Assembly: GCA_900553965.1 (NCBI GenBank)
Contig: USFX01000032.1
Span: 1 to 17,254, forward strand
Reading direction: 5' to 3'
Source: an uncultured Prevotella sp.
Lineage (GTDB): Bacteria; Bacteroidota; Bacteroidia; Bacteroidales; Bacteroidaceae
Length of the DNA stretch: 17,254 nucleotides
Shown: positions 8,262 to 14,201 of the stretch, piece after piece
How the letters are laid out: each line of letters begins with the position of its first letter
Numbering within the stretch: position 1 is the first letter of the stretch
Notes under the pieces: model-generated
The model's database searches: none
What the model saw: only the letters and a program-made list of their open reading frames with translations
What the model was told of the DNA's origin: nothing
Program-made: the position numbers and the translations under genes

Positions 8262-9221
8262 ATGAAAAATCAGAAGATATACGAAGCCGGCGACAAGATG
8301 ATTTCCCTCATCAAGGACAACTACGACCTATTGCAGTCGCTGGGCAGTTTCGGCATAAACCTTGGTTTCGGCGACAAGACCGTCCGTGAGATATGCGAGG
8401 ACAACGGTGTCGACACATACACCTTCCTTGCCGTGGTCAATCTGACCATCAACGGATATTCCGATTTCGACAACGACGAACAGCTGTCCGTGCCGACGCT
8501 GATGCACTATCTGGAGGCCAGCCACGTCTATTATCTCGATTTCCAGTTGCCCTATATCCGCCGCGAGCTGGAGGAGTCAATTGACCGCAGCAACAGTCTC
8601 GGCATGCTCATAATGAAGCTCTACGACGACTACGCACGCGAAATCTACAAGCACATGACTTTCGAGAAGAAGATGCTCTTCCCCTACGTCAACGCCCTGA
8701 TGGAGGGACGGCCCGGCGGCGACTACAGCATTGAGACCTTCTCGCGCAACCACGAGGAGCCGGCCACCAAGCTGAAGGAGCTGAAGATGCTCATCATCAA
8801 GTATATGCCGCAGGACGCCCACCGCAACAACCTGCTCATGGCGACGCTCCACGACATATATAACAATGAGGAATGGCTCAATCTCCACGCTCAGGTGGAG
8901 GACAAAATCTTCGTCCCGGCCATCCGCCGGCTGGAGCAGATGTCGCGCCAGACGGACGTGGCGAAGAACATCTCGACCATGGTCTTCAAGGGCGGGACGG
9001 ACAACGCCGACCTGCTTTCCGACCGCGAACGTGACGTCGTGGTGGCCCTGGTTCAGGGAATGGCCAACAAGGAGATTGCCGACCATCTCTGCATCAGCAT
9101 CAACACCGTCATCACCCACAGGCGCAACATCGCCCGTAAGTTGCAGATACACAGTCCGGCAGGCCTGACCATTTACGCAATAGTTAACGGACTGGTCGAT
9201 ATTTCGGCTGTCAAGCTCTGA
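8262..9221 (+). CDS. YtfE/RIC-like hemerythrin domain fused to LuxR-type HTH (predicted diiron sensor-regulator)
   Basis: A 319-residue cytosolic protein that looks like a one-component transcription factor. Residues ~10-58 resemble the ScdA_N/DUF542 domain of the iron-centre repair protein YtfE, but the usual Cys-Cys after GxDY is replaced by G35-F36. Residues ~80-225 form a four-helix hemerythrin-like domain with a full ligand set: H88 (H82 is an alternative), H131, E135, H164, H209, E213. The spacing is close to that of YtfE (84, 129, 133, 160, 204, 208). The C-terminus (252-319) is a LuxR/GerE helix-turn-helix with LSDRER, NKEIADHL and VITHRRNI. The ATG at 8262 is preferred over an in-frame GTG at 8256. 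Divergent from fprA and upstream of nrdD, it is a good candidate to sense O2, NO or iron status; the ligand is inference. Confidence 0.85.
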   Translation: MKNQKIYEAGDKMISLIKDNYDLLQSLGSFGINLGFGDKTVREICEDNGVDTYTFLAVVNLTINGYSDFDNDEQLSVPTLMHYLEASHVYYLDFQLPYIRRELEESIDRSNSLGMLIMKLYDDYAREIYKHMTFEKKMLFPYVNALMEGRPGGDYSIETFSRNHEEPATKLKELKMLIIKYMPQDAHRNNLLMATLHDIYNNEEWLNLHAQVEDKIFVPAIRRLEQMSRQTDVAKNISTMVFKGGTDNADLLSDRERDVVVALVQGMANKEIADHLCISINTVITHRRNIARKLQIHSPAGLTIYAIVNGLVDISAVKL

Positions 9222-9254
9222 GAAAATCTTTCTTTTTGGGATAAAATTTCTGTG

Positions 9255-9285
9255 AAATCCGGTACATGGTATCGGATTTTTATTG
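9255..9285 (+). terminator. Rho-independent terminator after the hemerythrin-LuxR gene
   Basis: Stem AAATCCGGTAC (9255-9265), loop ATG, stem GTATCGGATTT (9269-9279). This gives 11 pairs including one G-T, followed by TTATTG. The U-tract runs directly into the predicted nrdD -7 box, so nrdD has its own transcription unit. Confidence 0.75.
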
Positions 9286-9293
9286 TACCTTTG
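9286..9293 (+). promoter_or_regulatory. Predicted nrdD promoter, -7 box
   Basis: TACCTTTG, a full match to TAnnTTTG. It abuts the preceding terminator, so the -33 position falls inside the terminator hairpin; no TTTG is seen there. It predicts a start near 9300 and a leader of about 115 nt. Confidence 0.6.
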
Positions 9294-9298
9294 TGACC

Positions 9299-9410
9299 GC
9301 TTTCGTATTCGGAAAAGGAAAACCGAAAGCCTAAAACTTAAACCATAAATTATCAAAAACGGGAAACTTTTTCTGAAAAGGGTGACGAAAAGTTTTCCAA
9401 AACGGAAAAC
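9299..9410 (+). promoter_or_regulatory. Structured nrdD leader with alternative hairpins
   Basis: The predicted 5' leader of nrdD contains three dyads. GCTTTCG (9299-9305) pairs with CGAAAGC (9324-9330). GGAAACTTTTTC (9362-9373) pairs with GAAAAGTTTTCC (9387-9398) with one mismatch. GTTTTCC (9392-9398) pairs perfectly with GGAAAAC (9404-9410) across AAAAC. The last two share the arm 9392-9398 and exclude each other, and the last ends 5 bases before the ATG at 9416. GGAAAAC also occurs at 9317-9323 as a third possible partner. It may be an RNA switch or a protein-binding DNA dyad; the sequence alone does not decide. I saw no NrdR-box pair. Confidence 0.5.
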
Positions 9411-9415
9411 AAAAC

Positions 9416-11515
9416 ATGGAGATGAAAACCTTTACCATCACCAAACGCGACGGTTCCGTAGACCGTTTTTCGCTTGACAAGATAATGAACGCCATCACAA
9501 AGGCGTTCCAGTCTGTAGACATTCCGGCCGACCTCGGACGCATTTCCAAGATACTGAGCCATCTCGACATCCACGAGGGCATCACCGTCGAGGAAATTCA
9601 GAATCAGGTCGAGGAGGCTCTGATGAAGGAAGGCTTCTACAGCGTGGCCAAGTCGTTCATGCTCTACCGCCAGCGTCACACGGAAGACCGCGAGACAATG
9701 GACAAGCTGAAGTTCCTGGCCGACTACTGCGACGCCGCCAACGCCGCCACGGGCTCGAAATATGACGCCAATGCCAACGTCGAGCACAAGAACATCGCCA
9801 CGCTTATCGGCGAGCTGCCGAAGTCGAGCTTCATCCGCCTGAACCGCCGGCTGCTCACCGACCGCATCAAGAAAATGTATGGAAAGGAACTCTCCGACCG
9901 CTACATCGACCTGCTCACACACCACTTTATATATAAGAACGACGAGACGAGCCTTGCCAACTACTGCGCTTCGATAACGATGTATCCGTGGCTCATCGGC
10001 GGAACGATGTCCATCGGCGGAAACTCCACGGCACCGACCAACCTGAAGTCGTTCTGCGGCGGATTCGTCAACATGGTCTTCATGGTCTCCAGTATGCTCA
10101 GCGGAGCATGCGCCACGCCGGAGTTCCTGATGTATCTCAACTACTTCATCGGCAAGGAATATGGTCTGGAATACTATAAGGAGGCCGACAAAGTGGTCGA
10201 CCTGTCCAGCAAGCAGCGCACGATTGACAAGATGATAACCGACTGCTTCGAGCAGATCGTCTACTCAATCAACCAGCCGACCGGCGCGCGCAACTATCAG
10301 GCCGTGTTCTGGAACATCGCATACTATGACCGCCCGTACTTCGAAAGCCTCTTCGGCGAGTTCTACTTCCCGGACGGTAGTCGTCCCGACTGGAACGGAC
10401 TGAGCTGGCTGCAGAAGCGGTTCATGAAGTGGTTCAACAAGGAGCGCACGAAGACGGTGCTGACCTTCCCCGTCGAGACGATGGCTCTGTTGAGCAAGGA
10501 CGGTGAGATGGTCGACACTGAATGGGCCGACTTCACGGCCGAGATGTACTCCGAAGGCCACTCGTTCTTCACCTATATGAGCGACAACGCGGACTCGCTG
10601 TCCAGCTGCTGCCGCCTGCGCAACGAGATACAGGACAACGGTTTCAGCTATACGCTGGGCGCGGGAGGTGTCTCGACGGGCTCGAAGAGCGTGCTGACGG
10701 TCAATCTCAACCGTTGCATACAGTACGCCGTGAACAACAAGCTCGACTACTGCGAGTTCCTCACCGACATCATCGACGTCTGCCACAAGGTACAGCTGGC
10801 CTACAACGAGAACCTGAAGGAACTCTGGAAGCACGGTATGCTGCCCCTCTTCGACGCCGGTTATATCAACATCGGACGCCAGTATCTGACCATCGGAGTC
10901 AACGGTCTTGTCGAGGCGGCCGAGTTCATGGGACTCCGCATCGACGACAATCCCGACTATCTGAAGTTCGTCCAGACCGTTCTGGGACTGGTGGAGAAGA
11001 AGAACAGGGAATACAGGACGAAGGACGTGATGTTCAACTGCGAGATGATTCCGGCCGAGAACGTCGGTGTCAAGCACGCCAAGTGGGACCGCGAGGATGG
11101 CTATTTCGTTCCGCGCGACTGCTACAACAGCTACTTCTACGTCGTCGAGGACGACTCGCTGAACATCATCGACAAGTTCAAGCTCCACGGCGCACCATAC
11201 ATCCAGCACCTCACGGGAGGCTCGGCGCTCCACATGAACCTTGAGGAGCATCTCTCGCAGGCGCAGTACCGCCAGCTGCTGAAGGTGGCAGCAAAGGAGG
11301 GATGCAACTATTTCACGTTCAACATACCGAACACAATCTGCAACGACTGCGGAACGATAGACAAGCGTTATCTGCACGAATGTCCTCACTGCCACTCCAA
11401 GAACGTCGACTATATGACGCGAATCATCGGCTATCTCAAGCGCGTGAGCAACTTCTCGGAGGCCCGCCAGCAGGAAGCCAGCCGCCGCTACTATGCCGGA
11501 ATGGCCAAGATGTGA
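9416..11515 (+). CDS. nrdD: Anaerobic (class III) ribonucleoside-triphosphate reductase
   Basis: Glycyl-radical enzyme making deoxyribonucleotides without oxygen. The 699 residues begin with an ATP-cone allosteric domain (about 3-90, with TITKRDGSVDRFSLDKI). The ten-stranded barrel carries the CCR motif in DSLSSCCRLR. A C-terminal zinc site has C642, C645, C656 and C659. The glycyl-radical loop is TRIIGYLKRV, with the radical glycine predicted at G672. An ATG two codons on (9422) is an alternative start; 9416 is preferred because it is first and the sequence is usable from there. Its activase lies 128 bases downstream. The radical is destroyed by O2, so the flavodiiron protein and diiron regulator next door make functional sense. 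Third-position GC looks higher than in the genes before 8 kb. Confidence 0.97.
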   Translation: MEMKTFTITKRDGSVDRFSLDKIMNAITKAFQSVDIPADLGRISKILSHLDIHEGITVEEIQNQVEEALMKEGFYSVAKSFMLYRQRHTEDRETMDKLKFLADYCDAANAATGSKYDANANVEHKNIATLIGELPKSSFIRLNRRLLTDRIKKMYGKELSDRYIDLLTHHFIYKNDETSLANYCASITMYPWLIGGTMSIGGNSTAPTNLKSFCGGFVNMVFMVSSMLSGACATPEFLMYLNYFIGKEYGLEYYKEADKVVDLSSKQRTIDKMITDCFEQIVYSINQPTGARNYQAVFWNIAYYDRPYFESLFGEFYFPDGSRPDWNGLSWLQKRFMKWFNKERTKTVLTFPVETMALLSKDGEMVDTEWADFTAEMYSEGHSFFTYMSDNADSLSSCCRLRNEIQDNGFSYTLGAGGVSTGSKSVLTVNLNRCIQYAVNNKLDYCEFLTDIIDVCHKVQLAYNENLKELWKHGMLPLFDAGYINIGRQYLTIGVNGLVEAAEFMGLRIDDNPDYLKFVQTVLGLVEKKNREYRTKDVMFNCEMIPAENVGVKHAKWDREDGYFVPRDCYNSYFYVVEDDSLNIIDKFKLHGAPYIQHLTGGSALHMNLEEHLSQAQYRQLLKVAAKEGCNYFTFNIPNTICNDCGTIDKRYLHECPHCHSKNVDYMTRIIGYLKRVSNFSEARQQEASRRYYAGMAKM

Positions 11516-11643
11516 TGGAATGATATGACCGTAATGTGTCTCCGGCTGTCCGTCCGTGACGTTTCCATGACGGAAAAAGCAGTTTCTATCATGGGAAAAG
11601 GCTGGCGCCGTACGGCCGGAGACAGAGAAAAAGAATAGAATAT
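11516..11643 (+). promoter_or_regulatory. Structured spacer between nrdD and nrdG
   Basis: 128 bases with no gene. TGTCTCCGGC (11537-11546) is perfectly complementary to GCCGGAGACA (11615-11624), and the stem can extend inward by G-T, G-C and T-A pairs. Inside are a small hairpin TTTCC-ATGAC-GGAAA (11562-11576) and a competing longer pairing of TTTCCATGA with TCATGGGAAA (one bulge). No TAnnTTTG box and no T-run follow, so this looks like an intra-operon RNA element rather than a terminator or promoter. The small hairpin resembles the dyad just before nrdD. Confidence 0.5.
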
Positions 11644-12111
11644 ATGCTGAAATATGTCAATACGGGCATTGTCTTTCAGGAAATCCCCGATGAAGTGACG
11701 CTGTCCATCAACCTCTCCAACTGTCCGTGCCGTTGCCCGGGCTGTCACAGCCAGTATCTCTGGCAGGACATAGGCGAGCCGCTGACGCCCATGGCGCTGG
11801 ATGGTTTTATCCGCGACTACGGCAGCGACATAACCTGTATCTGCTTTATGGGCGGCGATGCTGAACCGGCTTATATCAATACGCTGGCCCGCTATCTCCG
11901 CCGGGAGCACCCGGAGCTGAAGGTGGCGTGGTACAGCGGCAGGGCGAAAGTGCCCGCAGCGGTGCGCAAGTCCGACTTCGACTATATCAAGCTCGGCCCT
12001 TACATAGAGCATCTCGGGTGTCTGAAGGAGCGCACGACCAACCAGCGGCTCTACAAGCGGGCCTCGGGTGATGACTTCACCGACATAACCTCACGGTTCT
12101 GGAAGAAGTAA
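11644..12111 (+). CDS. nrdG: Anaerobic ribonucleotide reductase activating protein
   Basis: Radical-SAM activase that generates the glycyl radical on NrdD using S-adenosylmethionine and a 4Fe-4S cluster. The 155-residue length is typical of the small NrdG class. The cluster motif CX3CX2C is C27-C31-C34 in NCPCRCPGCHSQYLW; an additional C29 sits inside it. The SAM-binding GGE-type motif appears as GGDAEP. Further conserved segments are LSINLSNCP and YIKLGPYI. It is co-directional with nrdD across a structured 128-base spacer. Its last codons (…RFWKK-stop, from 12091) form the first unit of a tandem repeat that continues into the intergenic region. Confidence 0.95.
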   Translation: MLKYVNTGIVFQEIPDEVTLSINLSNCPCRCPGCHSQYLWQDIGEPLTPMALDGFIRDYGSDITCICFMGGDAEPAYINTLARYLRREHPELKVAWYSGRAKVPAAVRKSDFDYIKLGPYIEHLGCLKERTTNQRLYKRASGDDFTDITSRFWKK

Positions 12112-12180
12112 TTTCACGGTTTGGAAGAAGAAAATCCCGGTTCTGGAAGATGTAACTGGGATTGTCCGGAGGTAGAACCT
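12091..12180 (+). repeat. Degenerate 22-23-bp tandem repeat starting in the nrdG 3' end
   Basis: Four head-to-tail units: 12091-12113 (inside nrdG and over its TAA), 12114-12135, 12136-12157 and a more diverged 12158-12180. The first three share the core CGGTTCTGGAAGAAG, with single-base differences (CGGTTTGGAAGAAG in the second, CGGTTCTGGAAGATG in the third). The stop-codon region is copied as well: TAAT, AAAAT, TAACT. No spacer separates the units. Function unknown. Confidence 0.7.
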
Positions 12181-12189
12181 TCATGCCTA

Positions 12190-12253
12190 TACAAGCCTGA
12201 AAGGCCGCCCCGACGTTTCATATACGACGTCGGGGCGGCCTTTCAGGCTTGTA
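12190..12253. terminator. 27-bp perfect hairpin between convergent nrdG and manA
   Basis: The arms 12190-12216 and 12227-12253 are perfectly complementary over 27 bp with a 10-base loop (TTCATATACG). The GC-rich core is GGCCGCCCCGACGT. Position between two convergent genes favours a bidirectional terminator, but neither side has a clear T-run and the stem is much longer than usual. It could also act as an mRNA 3'-end stabiliser or be a remnant of an inverted-repeat element. Confidence 0.6.
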
Positions 12254-12276
12254 AAGGCTGACTTGTCTGTCCGTCC

Positions 12277-13350
12277 TCATTTTCTTGTTATGTGCAGAAA
12301 GCGGGTCGCTTTTCTCATAATACTGTTGTCCTTATTGTTTATGAAAGCGTCAAGGAGCTTGACATGTCCTATCTTATGGGGGCTGTCGGGCATGGGAATG
12401 ACGTCATAGTCGGCTATCGCGGCAGGGATGAGGCATGACCAGCCTTCCTTGAGAAGCACCTCGTCACCCGTCGTCCGCATCTTTATCAGACAGTCGTTCT
12501 CCATGCACATTGTGATTATAAAGGAGTCGTACTTGATCAGATTGCGGTGGAAAGGAGCGTCGATGTCCACTACACGCACGTTGAAGAACGGAGAGTCTAT
12601 GCAATGGTTGGCCTGCGCCTCGGCACTCTTGTATATCGTCCGGTACTCATCATAGACGTTGAAGTCCAGCGCCTTGGCAGCCAGTTCGGTGTGAAGCTCA
12701 CGCGGCCGTCCGTCCATGCCGGGGCGGTTATAGTCGAATATGCGGTAGGTGACGTCGCTGCTCTGCTGCACTTCCGCCAGCAGTATGCCGCCGCAGATGG
12801 CGTGGACGCGTCCGGCGGGAATGTAGAAGACGTCGCCGGGACGGACCTCGTGGCGTGCCAGCGCCTCGGTTATCGTCCCGTCGGAGATTTTCCGCTTGTA
12901 GTCGTCCTCCGAAAGCTGCTCCTTGAAACCGGCGTAGAGGTATGCTCCAGGCTTGGCATCAATGACATACCACATCTCGGTCTTCCCGAACTTGCCGTGC
13001 TCGCGCTGTGCCATTGCGTCGTCGGGGTGGACCTGAATGGACAGATCGCGCTCCGCGTCAATGAACTTCACAAGCAACGGCAGCTTGTTTCCGTAGCGTT
13101 TGGCTACGGTGGAACCCAAAATGTCGTCCGGCATCTCGCTGATGACGTCCGGTAGCAGTCTTCCCGCGTGTGTTCCGTTGGCAATGACCGACGGAGAAGA
13201 GTCTACCGCACTTACTTCCCAGCTTTCCCCGACGGGTGCTCCGGCCTCCGTCGCTTCGAGTTTCTTCCAGGGTATGAGTCTCGTTCCGCCCCAGATGACC
13301 TGATGGAGGTTCGGACGGAACAGCATGGGGTATAGTCTTTGTTCATTCAT
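12277..13350 (-). CDS. manA: Type I mannose-6-phosphate isomerase (zinc-dependent, cupin)
   Basis: Interconverts mannose 6-phosphate and fructose 6-phosphate, feeding mannose use or GDP-mannose and GDP-fucose synthesis. Started at the ATG at 13350 it has 357 residues; an in-frame TTG seven codons upstream (13371) is less likely. Zinc ligands are Q106 and H108 (SIQVHPDD), E125 (KTEMWYVI) and H183 (GRVHAI). The signature GGILLAEVQQSSDVTYRIFDYNR includes the active-site arginine R203. The last ~25 residues (NNKDNSIMRKATRFLHITRK) are a basic tail beyond the normal cupin end. It starts 22 bases after the LuxR-type regulator, probably in the same transcript. Confidence 0.93.
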   Translation of the reverse strand: MNEQRLYPMLFRPNLHQVIWGGTRLIPWKKLEATEAGAPVGESWEVSAVDSSPSVIANGTHAGRLLPDVISEMPDDILGSTVAKRYGNKLPLLVKFIDAERDLSIQVHPDDAMAQREHGKFGKTEMWYVIDAKPGAYLYAGFKEQLSEDDYKRKISDGTITEALARHEVRPGDVFYIPAGRVHAICGGILLAEVQQSSDVTYRIFDYNRPGMDGRPRELHTELAAKALDFNVYDEYRTIYKSAEAQANHCIDSPFFNVRVVDIDAPFHRNLIKYDSFIITMCMENDCLIKMRTTGDEVLLKEGWSCLIPAAIADYDVIPMPDSPHKIGHVKLLDAFINNKDNSIMRKATRFLHITRK

Positions 13351-13372
13351 GATGCTGTTGCTTTTGTTCAAA

Positions 13373-14071
13373 CTATATTTTATTGATGTCCACGTATCCG
13401 TTCATGACGGCATAGATGGTTAGGGCCGACACGCTTCTGAGGCCGAGCTTGTCCATGATGTTCTTGCGGTGGGTGATCACGGTGGTGAGGCTTATGTTGA
13501 GGCGGTTGGCAATTTCCTTGTTGATGAAGCCGCGGACGATTAGTGCCATGACCTCCGTCTCGCGTTCGGTGAGGCTCTTGCGGGAGTCAGGGGCCGTAGC
13601 GCTGCGGGAACATGGGGCATCTGTTGTATTGTCTCCGGTTGCCGATGTGTCATTCCCGGAAGCCGTGTCGCGGGCCGGTGGGGCAGGGGGAAGGTTGCGT
13701 CCGTGGGCGTGGGCACTCTGGACGAGGGCCAGCAGGGATTTTATGAGCTGCTTTTCCGGGACATTGATGCAAAGGCTGTGGAAACCGCCGGGCTGTGAGG
13801 TGTCGAGCGAGAGAGTGAGTACGATGGTCTTGTTGCGTCGCTGGCAGAAGAAAGCACGGTTGGGAAGAAAGACGTCCATGGACACGAAGTAGTGGAAATA
13901 GCTGTCCGGCGTGTTGGCGTCAAGCTCCGCAAACGAGCCGAAAGTGTCCACCTGTGCGATTGGCATGACTTCCTGCAATATACATTTCAACCCTAACACC
14001 GCGAGGGTGTTAGGGTCGATAATGGCTATTTTGGGCATGACGTACATGCCGTTAGAGTCTTTGATTTCCAT
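13373..14071 (-). CDS. LuxR-family transcriptional regulator with degenerate receiver-like N-terminus
   Basis: A 232-residue predicted DNA-binding protein. The C-terminal HTH (about 167-232) has LTERETEV, NKEIANRL and VITHRKNI, and is about 35 of 63 identical by eye to the HTH of the hemerythrin-LuxR protein at 8262-9221. The N-terminus begins PKIAIIDPNTLAVLGLK, like a response-regulator receiver. However, the usual acidic pair and the phospho-Asp strand are not clear; D66 in SMDVFLPN is the only candidate, so phosphorylation is doubtful. Residues 125-165 form a low-complexity Pro/Ala/Thr/Ser-rich linker. The ATG at 14071 is used; internal ATGs at codons 9 and 12 are alternatives and would put the receiver-like fold at the very start. 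manA follows after 22 bases. The upstream 117 bases are filled by a 22-bp repeat array. Confidence 0.85.
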   Translation of the reverse strand: MEIKDSNGMYVMPKIAIIDPNTLAVLGLKCILQEVMPIAQVDTFGSFAELDANTPDSYFHYFVSMDVFLPNRAFFCQRRNKTIVLTLSLDTSQPGGFHSLCINVPEKQLIKSLLALVQSAHAHGRNLPPAPPARDTASGNDTSATGDNTTDAPCSRSATAPDSRKSLTERETEVMALIVRGFINKEIANRLNISLTTVITHRKNIMDKLGLRSVSALTIYAVMNGYVDINKI

Positions 14072-14091
14072 CCTTTCTTTATTGAAGTAAT

Positions 14092-14201
14092 CCTGAAACG
14101 TTGTAGCAGGAGTCCTAAATTGTTGTTGCTGGAGTACTTAAACGTTACGACAGGAGTCCTTAAGCATTGTATCTGCAATCCAGAAACATTACGACAGGAA
14201 G
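14092..14201 (-). repeat. Five-unit 22-bp tandem repeat between oadB and the LuxR-type regulator
   Basis: Units (plus coordinates) are 14092-14113, 14114-14135, 14136-14157, 14158-14179 and 14180-14201, all exactly 22 bp without spacers. The plus-strand core is AAACRTTRYRRCAGGAGT. By eye, units 1 and 2 match at 17 of 22 positions, 1 and 3 at 16, 3 and 5 at 16, and 1 and 4 at 15. Unit 5 is the 3' end of oadB including its stop (TTA at 14189-14191 on the plus strand). The array ends 20 bases before the regulator's ATG. No TAnnTTTG box occurs in this spacer on the minus strand. Confidence 0.85.

Noticed and set aside
9222..9415. Known riboswitch or NrdR-box pair upstream of nrdD
   Set aside because: No cobalamin or purine riboswitch core and no pair of ACACWATATWGTGT-like boxes could be found by eye; only the dyads described.
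10265..11395. Long antisense open frame (376 codons) opposite nrdD
   Set aside because: It is the shadow of a GC-rich, codon-biased gene; the translation is Val/Leu/Asp/Glu-rich without motifs, and nrdD on the other strand is certain.
12190..12253. Terminal inverted repeats of an insertion sequence
   Set aside because: The arms are separated by only 10 bases, with no transposase and no target duplication recognisable.
13351..13371. TTG start for manA
   Set aside because: The in-frame ATG at 13350 gives a standard N-terminus and a normal 22-base gap after the regulator gene.
14092..14201. CRISPR array
   Set aside because: The units are contiguous with no spacers, are too degenerate, and no cas gene is present.
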